Counted from the first letter of the stretch, positions 22,327 through 33,237 are shown. The stretch is 64,000 bases of DNA from Meandrina meandrites (GCA_963693305.1 OY855915.1:17735222-17799221), one strand, 5' to 3'. The notes: generated from the sequence alone by a model not told the origin. Translations and numbers: made by a program.

Positions 22327-22563
22327 GCATATCGAGTCTATACCATTGTTTAAATGAAGCAAAGCGATTGCAAGAACGATAGCACTTTCGATATCAACCC
22401 GCTTTTTATTTTGAACAGATAATATAAATCTTAAGATCCAATCAGGGTGTAAATAGAGCGATCAAGTCTGGGCATGTCTATTGTTCTCATTGTGTAAGAA
22501 GCACGCTCATTAGTATGGAGGAAGGCACTTTATTAGTATGCAGGAAGTCCAAATTAGTATGCA

Positions 22564-22838
22564 GGAATTCCACTTTGTCGAGGAAATCCTGCATATGTAA
22601 TGAAGGGAATCCACTTTTTTTGTGAGAGAATCCTGCATATGTAATGAAGGGAATCCACTTTTACGAGGGAATCCTGCATATGTAATGAAGGGAATCCACT
22701 TTTACGATGGAATCCTGCATATGTAATGAAGGGAATACACTTTTACGAGGGAATCCTGCATATGTAATGAAGGGAATCCACTTTTACGAGGGAACCCTGC
22801 ATATGTAATGAAGGGAATCCACTTTTACGAGGGAATCC
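22564..22838 (-). repeat. 41-bp tandem array in right TIR
   Basis: Inverse of the left array with the same unit and a similar copy number. Some units differ from their left-arm partners, for example tttttttgtgagag in place of ttttacgaggg near 22,617, so the two arrays are drifting apart. Confidence 0.85.
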
Positions 22839-22891
22839 AAAGGGCATCCACCAATGAGGCTTAATTCCCAACATATATAACTACTGCGATC

Positions 22892-23005
22892 GCCTTGAAA
22901 TAAATTGCTACTGACGAGATGATTGCTGACATCCTGACGAAACCTTTGCCTAAGCATCGCTTTCAGAAACTTGTTACTGAGCTAGGCATGAAAGCTGTCA
23001 AATAA
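22892..23005 (+). pseudogene. Copia polyprotein C-terminus
   Basis: Resumes the RNase H region on the far side of the nested element. Codons after the duplicated GCGATC read through a TAA at 22901-22903 into the well-known C-terminal Copia motif (DEMIADILTKPLPK) and end at TAA 23003-23005. Its position shows that the 6.7-kb element split a Copia already carrying a copy of this exon. Confidence 0.88.
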
Positions 23006-23012
23006 GCAATGT

Positions 23013-23027
23013 CAAAAGTGGGAGTTT
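23013..23027 (+). promoter_or_regulatory. Copia polypurine tract
   Basis: caaaagtgggagttt lies directly before the 3' LTR. A purine-rich run here primes plus-strand DNA synthesis in LTR retrotransposons. Confidence 0.7.
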
Positions 23028-23239
23028 TGTTATTCCGAAAGTATTTGACGGTTGTTATTTGAATTTTAATGTATTTCACAGGAATTGTTAATTCAGTTTA
23101 TCATTGGTCTAGGCGTTTTTCCCTTTTGTTATTCAACAACTGTTTTTGTCCATTCAAATTAGCATTTATATATGTGTTGTATTTTTCCTTTCTGTGTATA
23201 ACCGTTTGCGAGATAAAGTTGCTCAACGCTGTAAAAACA
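23028..23239 (+). repeat. Copia 3' LTR
   Basis: A 212-bp copy of 11,962-12,173 with about six substitutions and no gaps, starting TGTTATTCCG and ending GTAAAAACA. Confidence 0.9.
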
Positions 23240-23305
23240 ATAGTTTTCTTCCGCGTCTATTTGTAATTTGCACTGGTGTTACACTTTTTGCACTGGTGTT
23301 ACATC

Positions 23306-23336
<31 letters not shown>

Positions 23337-23357
23337 GAGTAATTTTTTCATGTATAT

Positions 23358-23426
23358 TATTAGAGAAGGTTATGATACGCGCAGCACGGTTCTGTAGCTT
23401 TTGTAGTTTCTGAGAGAGTCCCTTTG
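23358..23426 (-). pseudogene. CR1-like RT fragment
   Basis: The minus strand encodes GLSQKLQKLQNRAARIIT, a signature of the C-terminal region of CR1/L2 LINE reverse transcriptases (compare LQKLQNRAIRIIT in the LINE at 59.1 kb). Too short to be more than a relic. Confidence 0.7.
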
Positions 23427-23429
23427 AAC

Positions 23430-23787
23430 AGCTACTGATGTGTTATTCATTGTTTAGACTCAAATGACTGATGAAAACGTTTTACGCTTTGTGGTGTCGT
23501 TAACAATGTCGACCAAAACTTCAGTGTCGATTGGCAAGGACAGAAGCACATCGCAGGAACATATATGGTTCTTTTGTTTTTGTTAAGCCTTTATACTAGC
23601 CAATAAACGCTGAACAAGCCAGCATCCTGCTGCGCAACTTCGGTTTAAATTGAAAATGAAACTAAAATTCGCTTATAATAAGAAAACAGGTGTTTCAGTA
23701 CTCCATGCCTTCTGCCTTGGAAGAAACGAATATTGATAAACCATTCGCATTCTCCAAGCTAGTGTTAACTACTGAAGTGTTGTTCAT
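23430..23787 (-). pseudogene. GPCR 5' relics D1 and D2
   Basis: Two scraps of the receptor start. At 23,430-23,450 the first seven codons (M-N-N-T-S...) are kept. At 23,704-23,787 about 28 codons (sequons, LENANGLS, SSKAEG) are kept. Each is followed, on the minus-strand upstream side, by the conserved upstream block (23,475-23,550 and 23,810-23,895). No membrane helices remain. Confidence 0.75.
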
Positions 23788-24265
23788 TGTTTAGATTCTA
23801 ATTACTGATGAAGACGCTTTACGCTTTCTGGTGTCGTTAGCAGTAGTGTGGCCCAAAACTTCAGTGTCGATTGGCAAGGACAGAAGCAGGAACATATATG
23901 GTTCTATTGTTGTTGTTAAGCCTTTATAAGATGGACAATCATCCCTGAACAAGCCTGTTTTTACGCATCCTGCTGCAACTTCGGTTTAAATTGAAAATGA
24001 AACTAAAATTCGCTTATAAATAAGAAAACAGGTGTTTCAGTACTCCAGCTTTCATGAATTTACAAAGAATTCATAGCCTTAATAAAACCGTGGTTTATCT
24101 TCCGAAGTTTTGCATAACGATAAAGAGGTGTCTAAGTATTTCTTTTCCAAATTAAACTGTATCGAAACTGTACCATAACTTTTCCCGAAAATTGGATAGA
24201 AAGTCAGTAATTATAAGAGAACACGTGAGTAAAAATTATGTCGTTTACCAAGGAGCACGTCTAAT
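23788..24265 (-). repeat. GPCR-unit upstream segment, unit D
   Basis: Homologous to the start of the unit A and B upstream segments, down to the accaaggagcacgt phrase, where a TIR element has inserted. No gene seen. Confidence 0.65.
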
Positions 24266-25196
24266 CAGGGTTTTCAATAAGAATCAAAGTAGGCGGCAGA
24301 AATTGTGTAGAAAGTGGGCGGCGAAGGGGTTACTCGCGCCAAAGGTGCGACCTTCTAGGGGGGTCCGGGGGCGTGCTCCTCCTGGGAACTTTTAAAATCT
24401 GAGCCTCCGAGAGTTCATTTCCTGCATTTTTGACAGAACCATACATACTCTATTTTCCAGCTTTTTATTCAACGGTTTTAATTATCTTGCAGACAAAACA
24501 GTCGCCAAACGCAAATTTTTAGTCGCCCAATTGCAAAATCAAATAGAGCCCTGTTCAAAAGTGTTTAAAATCATTCAAATTTAATCCAAAAAAGGACTGA
24601 ATACATAAATATTCAAAAGGAAAAACAAAACAATCTTATCACTTGGTCTCAAACAAACACAATATATAAGATTTTGTGGCCACTATCGAATTAATCAACA
24701 AGAGACACAATCCATAGGCATACATGACGTCCCAAGGGCTTCCAAAGCATTATAGGGCGGTTTTAAACACGGCCAGCTTTTTGCGAGTTTTCCGATGTGG
24801 TAGAATCTTTTACAGCAGAGGAAGAGGATGTATTGACTTCTTTTCCTATTTTGAATGTTTCAGAAGCAAAGATCTTCCGATATAACTTTCTGGAAGGGCA
24901 TAATGTCGGAAGAAATGTCCGTTATTCATCGTCAACGCACAGCTTAAAGCCGAGGATTTTTATGAAATGTTAGTCGCAATTTCGAGCCCTGAGTCGATAT
25001 ATTTTAACCAAGAATTATGACAAGTTTCTTTTGTGTTAAACGAATTAAATGTTGGCTGATCCGTGGTTCATGTTGTGGCAAATTATTTATTATGCTAATT
25101 CGTAAAATTCGAGTAAGTTGTTAATCGAAGTAGGCGGCGAAAACATGTGGAGTAGCCGGCGAGTTTCGTCAGCTGCGGGCCTTATTGAAAACCCTG
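24266..25196. mobile_element. TIR element, 931 bp, hAT-like ends
   Basis: 16-bp perfect inverted ends cagggttttcaataag. CAGGG starts are typical of hAT elements, but 8-bp flanking duplications are not seen. The unit sequence continues on both sides with similar gtctwa words (about 24258 and 25210). No transposase frame is present, so it is non-autonomous. Confidence 0.55.
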
Positions 25197-25596
25197 GGCG
25201 CCGCCGTCTTAGAAAAAAATATATACAGTTTTTTCCTCTTTTGAAAGGCCAATCGTCACTGACCAATCCATGAAATGATTTATTAACAAAAGAATTGACT
25301 ATTCACCGAACTGAAAGTGGCTAGCGATGGATATTTTGCTCATTTAAAAAATGGCTCAAAATCTGTCGTACATAAAAATTAAAAATTAATTGTGTAAGTT
25401 TCATCATGGTAGGTTTTCTAAAAAACGCCATTGAAACTTCTAGTAGTCTTCAGATGGTGTTATATATATCTAGAATTCTTGATTCGAAAAGCAATTAAGT
25501 CGTGCGTCGTTAACTTAGTTTCAATCAGTTATTATAATTAAGATGAACCGTCCATCCCATTACAACAACGACAGAGAGTTTCGCTCTCTCGGTTGA

Positions 25597-26625
25597 TTAC
25601 AGTTTTGTATCCATAACCTCCAGTTCAAATGCCAATTCAGTGTGACTGGGATCTGTTCGTAAAGTTCCTAGATGTGTCGCCGGCGTCACAGCAGCAGACG
25701 GATTATTTTTTCTTTCCACGGCTTTGTTGTTCGTTGCCTCTTCCCTTCCAAGACAGCACAAATACAGTGCTTGTTTAAACTCCGGAATTCTCAATGCATA
25801 CACAACTGGATTCAGAAAAGAGTTGGAGTAGAGTAGAATGCTGGCAATTAAAGGATATCTCAAAGGGATCGAGAGGGCAAGTATGCTTAAAATGTGCCTA
25901 ATAATTAACGGAAGCCATGACAGCAAAGCAAGAAGAGATACAAACAGCAGTGTCTTTGTTAAGCGTTTTTTTTGTGAAGCTCTGTTATCCTGTTGTAAAG
26001 CGACACTTCCGTGTCGAAACTTTCGCCAAATGCCGATGTTACAACCGCATATGAATAAAATTAGGATCAAGGTGTATGGCACCCAAATGTACACAGCATG
26101 ATTGTATGAAATAAAGGAAAACAATGCAATCCACGCTGTGCTTAAGAGAAGAGTCAGTGACCATACCGTACAAATTACAATGCGGTATGCTCGTATTGAC
26201 AGTGTACGGTGTTCCAACGGCCAATATATGGCGTAAAATCTCTCTGCTGATATTGCGGCCGCAGAATTTAATGTACCTACTATCGGCACGCTATCAAGGA
26301 TAGCGGAGAAATAATCTAAAGGCGTGTTCACACTTGTCATCCAGAGATGAAAATAAGCACCGAGATTGCGAACGTTGAAAGGAAGGGTTAATGCACCTAG
26401 CATCAGATCGGCAAACGCCATGTTGATGACTAAAAATAAGCTTTTCTTTCGAAGCGTCTTGTTACGTACAAAGAGAACAATGGTAAGCAAGTTTCCAACG
26501 ACAATAAACACAGATAGCAAGATAAACGCGCTGCACCATGCGATGCCTTCTGCCTTGGAAGGAACGGTCATTGATAAACCAGTCGCATTCTCCAAGCTAG
26601 TGTCAGCTACTGACGTGTAGTTCAT
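25597..26625 (-). CDS. class A GPCR copy E, intact
   Basis: Single-exon 342-aa receptor and the best functional candidate in the array. It has sequons at N2 and N13, N45 in TM1, D73 in TM2, E128-R129-F130 closing TM3, SWLP with W237 in TM6, NPVVY at 272-276 in TM7, and Cys290-Cys291 after helix 8, a possible palmitoylation site. The canonical disulfide cysteines are absent: position 3.25 is D104 and the very short second extracellular loop has none. This pattern, plus the short loop, is known in the melanocortin/EDG/cannabinoid/adenosine (MECA) group, so a MECA-like receptor is the best guess; ligand unknown. It should act at the plasma membrane through G proteins. The usual upstream block is partly deleted in this copy. 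Confidence 0.9.
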   Translation of the reverse strand: MNYTSVADTSLENATGLSMTVPSKAEGIAWCSAFILLSVFIVVGNLLTIVLFVRNKTLRKKSLFLVINMAFADLMLGALTLPFNVRNLGAYFHLWMTSVNTPLDYFSAILDSVPIVGTLNSAAAISAERFYAIYWPLEHRTLSIRAYRIVICTVWSLTLLLSTAWIALFSFISYNHAVYIWVPYTLILILFICGCNIGIWRKFRHGSVALQQDNRASQKKRLTKTLLFVSLLALLSWLPLIIRHILSILALSIPLRYPLIASILLYSNSFLNPVVYALRIPEFKQALYLCCLGREEATNNKAVERKNNPSAAVTPATHLGTLRTDPSHTELAFELEVMDTKL

Positions 26626-29340
26626 TGTTTTGATTCAAATGACTGATGAAAACGTTTTACACTTGGTGGTGTCGTTTGTTATTTTTTATAAGAAGGCCAA
26701 CCATTGCTAAACAAGCCTGTTTTAAAGAATCCTGCTGCGACTTCTGTTTAAATTGAAGATGAAACTAAAATTCCCATATAAATGAGAAAACAGGTGTTCA
26801 AATTTTCATATATTACCATACCCGAAAGCAAAGGAAAATTAAATTTTAACAAGGGATAAAATTGAACCTTACTCCAGCATTTGTTCATGTGTTTATAAAG
26901 AATTCTTATCGATATCCTTTCCAAAAGCCGTTAAACTGTGCCATAACATTTCACGAAAATTAAATAGGAAGACGATAATTGTAAGAAAACACTTATTAAA
27001 ATGCATGGACGTCATTCATAGGCACAAATTATGTTGTTTACCAAGGAGCACGTCACAAAAGACTATACAGTTTTCTAATCGGTTGAAAGGCTAATCGTCA
27101 CTGATCAATCCATGAAATGTTGTGTCAATGAAGAATTGACATATATTACAAATATTAAAACTATTGTCTGCGGACACGATTTGTATCAATATGTTGTTTA
27201 ATAACTTGATATGTTTGGACACTGACCACATATAGTCACCTAGAACAAGTACTAAACACTTTGAGACGAAAGCTAACTGTACTATTTATTAGTAATTCAA
27301 TTTTAAGTCTGATGTTCAAAGAAAACCCTTTTGCAGGGAAAAAATCGAAGACAACTGTCTGCCACCCCCCACACCGGCTTGACTGAGTAAATAAATTTCA
27401 TTAAAACAAAAACTTTAAAACCAGCTGAAAGCTGATCGAATAAAGAGTTATTTTTACTCAACAGAAATCATAGATCGATACCTTAAAGACATTTTCGGAA
27501 AAAAGGGTCCGTTTCCCGGCGTTATAATGTGAAAATCATCAGAAAAATGCGAGTAAAAGGATTAATGTTTGAATGGCGCATGTCCATACAATACCCAGAG
27601 ATAAATTAAAATTCTTTATGACAAAATTATTTTCTTAGGAAATAATATGAATGCCTGTCGGCACTTCTCGTTATATTGTCGCGAATCTGACTTTAATTCG
27701 GACGTGTGGCTTAAAAGGAAAACTTTGGCCCTTTTTTATTTCGCACTTCTCATACTTCGAGCGTTATGCAAATAACAGAAAGAACAGCTTATTCTTATTT
27801 GCATTATAGCTTCAATTTATGTGAAGTTCGGCGTTTGACCCTGGCCTATGTAAATGCTTCATTATAAATACTATACCTATTTTAAGAAGCAATGTTTTAA
27901 CCTGCCGCTGTCTTGCGAAAGGAAAAAAAACAGCTCACTCTAAATGCTTTATACCGCAGCAGAAAATTCTGTCAAGCCTATGTAACGTTTGACTCTACCT
28001 CGAAATTTCGAAATTAGACATTGTCTGTTGTTAAACATTCATACGAAATGAATTAAAGTTCTGCAAGACTGATTTTTTCCCGAAATAGGAAAATATTATA
28101 TTTAACCTATTTAAAAAATAGCTCAAAATCTGTCTTACAAAAGTTTTATTTGTGGACGGGATTCACCCCTAAAGATTAATTGTGAAAGTTTCATCTTGGT
28201 TTTCACGGTAGGTTTTCTAAAAGTCGGCATTGAAACTACTAGTAGTCTTCACTTACCTTCGAAAAGCAGAAAAGATGGTATTATCATATCTAGAATTCTG
28301 AATTCGAAAAGCAATTTTATTTGCTTTTCGACGCACGACTTAAAAGTGGTGCGTCGTTGACGTTTTAATCAGTTATTAAGATGAACCGTCCATCCCGAAA
28401 CTTATTTCATCTGCCGCAAATTTGACGGCGCATCAACAAATAACGAGATGTTCTAAATTTTAACTTTAAGTGAAAGTTGTTCTTGACTGTTGACTGTTAT
28501 GTCAACGTTTGTTTGCCGTTCTCTTCAATAAAACCATAGGCTGTAGAATAAATTTTCCCGAGTAAAACTTGCCGGCCTCTCAGTAAAGAACTCTTAGGAG
28601 ACATCCATCGAAGGATAAAGTAACTGTACAAGATCTATATGTGAAATTCAAATTAGAAATTAATTTTTTTAAGTAATAAAAGAGAGAAAGAAAACTCCTT
28701 CAGTTATTAAGACAACCAGCTGCAGGCTATTTCAGCACAGAACTGTTTATGCTCAAAGGAAAAGTCTCCTCAAAGACATTTTTAGAAAACCTGTGTTTAT
28801 TTTGGTGATAAGTTCCGAAATAGACATCGAAATGGCACCTCTACATTTTCGCACTGACGATAAATGGTAGAAAAGAATAACTTAATAACTGACTGTCGAC
28901 TGTTAGCACTCCTCATAAATTTGTTACGAAACTGCTTTTTATTCGGATCTGTGTTTCCAATAATTATACCTAATCGTACCTTTTTAGTACACTTCGGCGC
29001 CATATCAGGCGAGTTTGGTCGAGCCATGGTTCGTATGTTGGCGAGGTATTTACCGTAACCAAATTCAGCCAAACGTCCACTGAAATTTGGAAACTCCCAC
29101 TCCATTGTTTCAGTCTGAATGTTTCAGTATATGTTGGCAAACATCGAGCAATTGGCGAGCGCGTTCAAGTTTAGTGTTGGCGGGAACGTTTTTACTTCTT
29201 TTAAGACAGGTTAACACCAGCTAAACATAAATAACCAGGTTCTATTTTATTGGTAAAACCTCTTTTCAAATCACTGTACGGTAACACTTCTTTACTTGAA
29301 ACTGACCATGATATTGTGGCATATAAGGTCAGTAACTTGA
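26626..29340 (-). repeat. GPCR-unit upstream and spacer segment, unit E
   Basis: Carries the ctgcaggctatttcagcac landmark at about 28,720-28,870 and gttggcgaggtatttacc near 29,037. Compared with other units it lacks the sequence after the gtggtgtcgtt word (26,670) and has extra DNA around 27,130-27,560 not seen in A or B. No gene recognised. Confidence 0.7.
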
Positions 29341-30299
29341 TATCATAGGATATTAAGACAGTAGATCGCGCTTCTGATTGGCTGCTTAAGAATTTGGGTA
29401 CGGTAATTACCGCAAGCGCACTGATGATACAAGAACGATCTCGGGGGAATCGTCAACAAAATGAAAAACAGTGCTCCACTCGACGAAATGGCAGTTATAC
29501 CATTCGCATAAAAAACGTCAAGAAATGGACGAGGTTTTAACACTAAAAAAAGCTACCTGAAAGAGAATAATTAAACTTCTTTAATAAAACAAGTCAACGA
29601 GCTGCAAGCTGATGATGCACTGAATTATTTTTACTCGAAGGAAAAGTCAACTTAGATACATCGAGAAAATTTTGGATAAAGTGTATATGACTTGAAACAG
29701 GGTGTTCAATACCAAAATGGGCATTCAAATAGTGTGTACATGTCCACACTAACGATAAATTAATGGTAAAAATATAAACAAAATACTTTTAATAATCGTT
29801 GAATGTTGTCCTTAGGTAGCATTTTAAATGCAAATAGTAAAAGTTCAATTGAGGCCTTGCACTACTGTAAAATGATATTTTAATATCATTTTAAAAAATA
29901 GTTTAAAATGCAAGCTTTCGCCGATCTACCGAATAATCAGGGATAAGAAAAATTATTATACAAACTGCAGTGCTTTAGCGAGTGGTAGCAAATCGAGAAA
30001 AATGGTATCCCACATGTGTGGATAAAAATGATATCCACACATGTGTGATATCATTTTTGACCAATCAGCTTGCAGAGTTTGCCATGTTCCAATGCTGAAT
30101 GAGCCAAAGTAAATCGATATTAAGTCAAAAAATCTTCGGATCTTCCTCGGCATTCTTCGGCAATCTTCGGAAAACTTCGGAAATTCTCGGAAAATGTTCG
30201 GAAACATTCGTACAACCTTCGGACAACATTTTGAAAATTTTCGGAAATCTTCGGAAATGGTCGGAAATCTTCGGAAAATCGTCAAAAACATCGTAATTA
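29341..30299. repeat. GPCR-unit segment with TTCGGAAA degenerate repeat
   Basis: Unit spacer to about 29,900, then a foreign block. The block holds small palindromes (cacatgtgtggat / atccacacatgtg near 30,010-30,055) and a degenerate array of cttcggaaa-like words at 30,125-30,290. The block with its flank (ggcaaactc... catgttccaatg on one strand) recurs inverted at 51,390-51,600, so it is a dispersed repeat. The open frame through it (F-R-K/S-E-D-F repeats) is a by-product. Confidence 0.6.
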
Positions 30300-30321
30300 G
30301 TAGGTTTATATAATAAAAAGA

Positions 30322-30462
30322 ATAATACATGGTTTCTTGGAGATATGAAATTTATCTTCTCGTGTTCAAATCCGATATCTCACTCGTTCGCTGCGCTCAC
30401 TCGTAGCTATCGATTTGAACACTCGAAGATAAATTTCATATCTCCGCGAAACCATGTATTAT
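30322..30462. mobile_element. fold-back MITE, 141 bp
   Basis: Nearly palindromic, with ends ataatacatggtttc and about 55-bp arms containing gagatatgaaatttatctt. A second member of the family is at 50,570-50,682. Confidence 0.7.
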
Positions 30463-30479
30463 CTCTATATATTCCGCAT

Positions 30480-31441
30480 AAGGCTATATACTGATGTAAA
30501 GTAAAAACGTGTGAAAAGCGAAAGAATGAGGGAGGTAAATGCATGAGTTAAATAATAATAAGATACAAATATGAATAAAAATGAATGATATGATCTAATG
30601 AGTGAGTGTCAAAGAACAAATATGAATAAAAATGAATATGATCTAATGAGCGAGTGTCAAAGTACGAAGAGTCTCTAGATGTATTAAAATAATTAGAATT
30701 AAAACACTTTCTTAAACAGCCGGTGGTCCTAAAACACTTTGTTGAAACAAAATCTTCGCCTAGATTCCCTCTATTTCTCTCCGGCAGAACACGCTCATGT
30801 TGTCTTAGCCTCGTGGGGGGTATAATCATTTGCATTCTATTTTTAAACCTCGCGCGCTTCGCTATTGTTTTTGTTTGGTTAACTTTGGTTACTGGCCTGT
30901 AGACCAATAAGACACTACCTCTCTGGAACCTCTATTTTCATTAGCCAGCTGTAAACACTACCTCTATTGTTATTCAGGGCTAGGGGCATTGTTATGGCCT
31001 GTTATCTATTGTTTCAAGAACCAATGAAGTAACTCGTTCCGAGAGGTAGTGGGCGACCCCTGTAGACGGGTGGAAAAACAGAGCTTTTCTCGACAATCAT
31101 TCTGCTTTTCATATCATACTGTTTGGTCAAAGAAATCCATGCCCACTCGACAGTTTTTAGGATAATGTACAATAGCACATGGTCTTAGGGCTCCATTTTT
31201 TTAAGCCTAAATTTTCGGCATGAGACCGAGCACCGTTTAGGTCACCCGACTCGAAATTAAAGGGTTCACCATTAGAGGTCGTTAGCTCCTCGTTTAACTG
31301 TTTGGAAGGAAATTGTACTCTAAAGGAAGAAAGAAATAGCTACTATTTATGTGCAAAACTTAACCACAGGAAGAAGAGGTTTTATTTCACAGGACAGTGC
31401 AAGTTACAACATCGTTACCGAGTTTTGCTCCTCTCGGTTGA
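30480..31441 (-). repeat. GPCR-unit downstream segment, unit F
   Basis: Homologous to 3,400-4,179 downstream of copy B, interrupted by a MITE at 30,905-31,058. No gene seen. Confidence 0.65.
30905..31058. mobile_element. MITE, 154 bp, with 9-bp duplication
   Basis: Inverted cactacctctc near each end. cctgtagac is directly repeated at 30896-30904 and 31059-31067, a 9-bp target duplication as in Mutator-like elements. Unit B (near 3,787) has one copy of the site and no insert. A related element is at about 41,173-41,326. Confidence 0.65.
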
Positions 31442-32470
31442 TTACAGTTTTGTATCCATAACCTCCTGTTCAAACGTCAATTCTTTTTGACTGGGATCTG
31501 TTCGTAAAGTTCTTAGATGTGTCGCCAGCGTTACAGCAGCAGATGGTTTATTTATTCTTTCGCCGCCTCCGTTGTTCGTTGCCTCTTCCCTTCCAAGATA
31601 GCACAAAGACAGTGCTTGTTTAAACTCCGGAATTCTTAAAGCATACACAACTGGATTTACAAAAGAGTTTAAACAATTTAGAATGTTGGCAACTAAACTA
31701 TATCTCAAAGGGATCGAGACAGCAAGTATGCTTAAACTGTGCCTGATAATTAACGGAAGCCATGACAGCAAAGCAAGAAGAGATACAAACAGCAGTGTCT
31801 TTGTTAAGCGTTTTTTCTGTGGAGCTCTGTTATCCTGTTGTAAAGCGACATTTCTGTGTCGAAACTTTATCCAAATGCCGATGTTGCAACCGCATATGAA
31901 TAAAATTAGGATCAAGAAGTGTGGCATCCAAATGTACACAGCATGATTGTATGAAATACAGTTAATCAATGCAATCCACGCAGCACTTGCAACGAAAGCC
32001 AGTGTCCATACCGTACAAATAACAACGTGGTATGCTCGCATTGACAGTGTACGGTGCTTAAACGGCCAATATATGGCGTAAAATCTCTCTCCTGATATTG
32101 CCGCCGCACAATTTAATGTAGCTGCTGTCGATACGCCAGCTACTATAGCGTAGAAATAAGCCAAAGGCATGTTTACACTTGTTATCCATAGATGAAAATT
32201 ATCACCGAGATAGTAAATGTAGAAAGGAAGAGCTAATGCACCAAGAATCAGATCGGCAAACGCCATGTTGATGACTAGAAATAAACTTCTCTTACGAAGC
32301 GTCTTGTTACGTGCAAAGAGAACAATGGTAAGCAAGTTTCCAACTACAATAAACACAGATAGCAAGATTAAAGCGCTGCACCATGCGATGCCTTCTGTCT
32401 TAGAAGGAACGGCCATTGATAAACCAGTCGCATTCTCCAAGCTAGTGTCAGCTACTGACGTGTTCTTCAT
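31442..32470 (-). CDS. class A GPCR copy F, intact
   Basis: 342-aa receptor starting M-K-N-T-S at 32470, collinear with copy E. It keeps the sequons, GN in TM1, AD in TM2, ERF, SWLP, NPVVY and the Cys near the helix 8 end. No cysteine sits at 3.25 or in the second extracellular loop. The codon two before ATG is CAA, where other copies have the stop TAA, so the frame stays open to 32575. I keep the conserved ATG because the extra 35 residues match untranslated sequence in the paralogues and would put a non-signal-like tail in front. The neighbouring upstream block (32,500-32,580) is complete, unlike copy E. Confidence 0.9.
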   Translation of the reverse strand: MKNTSVADTSLENATGLSMAVPSKTEGIAWCSALILLSVFIVVGNLLTIVLFARNKTLRKRSLFLVINMAFADLILGALALPFYIYYLGDNFHLWITSVNMPLAYFYAIVAGVSTAATLNCAAAISGERFYAIYWPFKHRTLSMRAYHVVICTVWTLAFVASAAWIALINCISYNHAVYIWMPHFLILILFICGCNIGIWIKFRHRNVALQQDNRAPQKKRLTKTLLFVSLLALLSWLPLIIRHSLSILAVSIPLRYSLVANILNCLNSFVNPVVYALRIPEFKQALSLCYLGREEATNNGGGERINKPSAAVTLATHLRTLRTDPSQKELTFEQEVMDTKL

Positions 32471-33237
32471 TGTTTGGACTCTAATGACTGATGAACACGT
32501 TTTACGCTTTGTGGTGTCGTTAACAATGTGGACCAAAACTTCAGTATCGATTGGCAAGGACAGAAGCAGGAACATATATGCTTCTTTTGTTTTTGTTATT
32601 CCTTTATAAGAAGGCTAATCATCCTTGAACAAGCCTGTTTTATGCATCCTGCTGCAACTTCGTTGTAAATTGAGAATGAAACTAAAATTCGCAAATAAAT
32701 AAGAAAACAGGTGTTTCAGTACTCCAGCTTTCGTTCATGAATTTACAAAGAATTCTTAGCCTCATTAAAACCGTAGTCTATCTTCATCAGTTTTGCATAA
32801 TGATGAAGAGGTGTCTTAGTATTTCTTTTCCAAAAGCCGTTAAACTGTAGCATACCTTTTCCCAAAAAATTAAATAGGAAGTTGGTAATTATAAGAGAAC
32901 ACGTAAATGTCGTTTACCAAGGAGCACGTCTCAGAAAACTATACAGTTTTTCCTCAGTTAAAAGTACAATCGTCACTGATCTATCCATTAAATGTTTCAT
33001 TTACGAAAGAATGCCTATTCAGCGAAGTGGAGTTGGCTAGTGGTGGATGTTTTGCTCATTTAAAAAATGGCTCAAAATCTGTCTTTCAGAATCTTTTAAA
33101 ATTTTGTCTGTAGACGTAATTAACTCCTAAAAATTAATTGTGAAAGTTTCATCATGGTAGGTTTTTAAAAAAAACGCCATTGGAACTGCTAGTAGTCTTC
33201 ACTTATCTTCGAAAAGCGAAAAACGTTGGAAAGATGG

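Larger units (their letters stand above)
16171..22885 (+). mobile_element. 6.7-kb long-TIR element nested in Copia (Maverick-like ends)
   Basis: Flanked by a 6-bp direct repeat, GCGATC at 16165-16170 and 22886-22891. Removing the element and one repeat restores the Copia reading frame across the join, which fixes the borders. It begins AGTAGTTATATATGT and ends with the inverse, and it has terminal inverted repeats of about 1,543 bp. A 6-bp target duplication, long TIRs and a 5' AG are known features of Maverick/Polinton elements. No polymerase, integrase, ATPase or capsid gene is present, so it would be non-autonomous. It carries one convincing gene (21,055-21,549), a tandem internal duplication, two minisatellites and a nested MITE. 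Maverick relationship is inference; a different family remains possible. Confidence 0.75.
21342..22885 (-). repeat. right terminal inverted repeat of nested element
   Basis: Inverse of 16,171-17,713. Its inner border falls within the 164-aa coding sequence at about codon 96. The gene's terminator end, the two 76-aa open frames and the 41-bp array are all inside the arm. Confidence 0.85.
11962..23239 (+). mobile_element. Copia LTR retrotransposon, broken, with nested element
   Basis: Bounded by two 212-bp LTRs, with a PBS after the 5' LTR, a polypurine tract before the 3' LTR, and the Copia order gag-protease-integrase-RT-RNaseH. About 6.7 kb of its 11.3 kb is a second element inserted in the RNase H region (16,171-22,885), leaving roughly 4.5 kb of Copia. 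By eye the LTRs differ at 6 of 212 positions, so the insertion is neither new nor ancient. The 5-bp flanks (tttgt and atagt) do not match, so a target duplication is not confirmed. The coding region has at least four frame changes and six stops. Confidence 0.92.

Noticed and set aside
29956..30330. 124-aa minus ORF rich in F, R, S and E
   Set aside because: Runs through a degenerate nucleotide repeat and adjoining palindromes. The repeat explains the composition.
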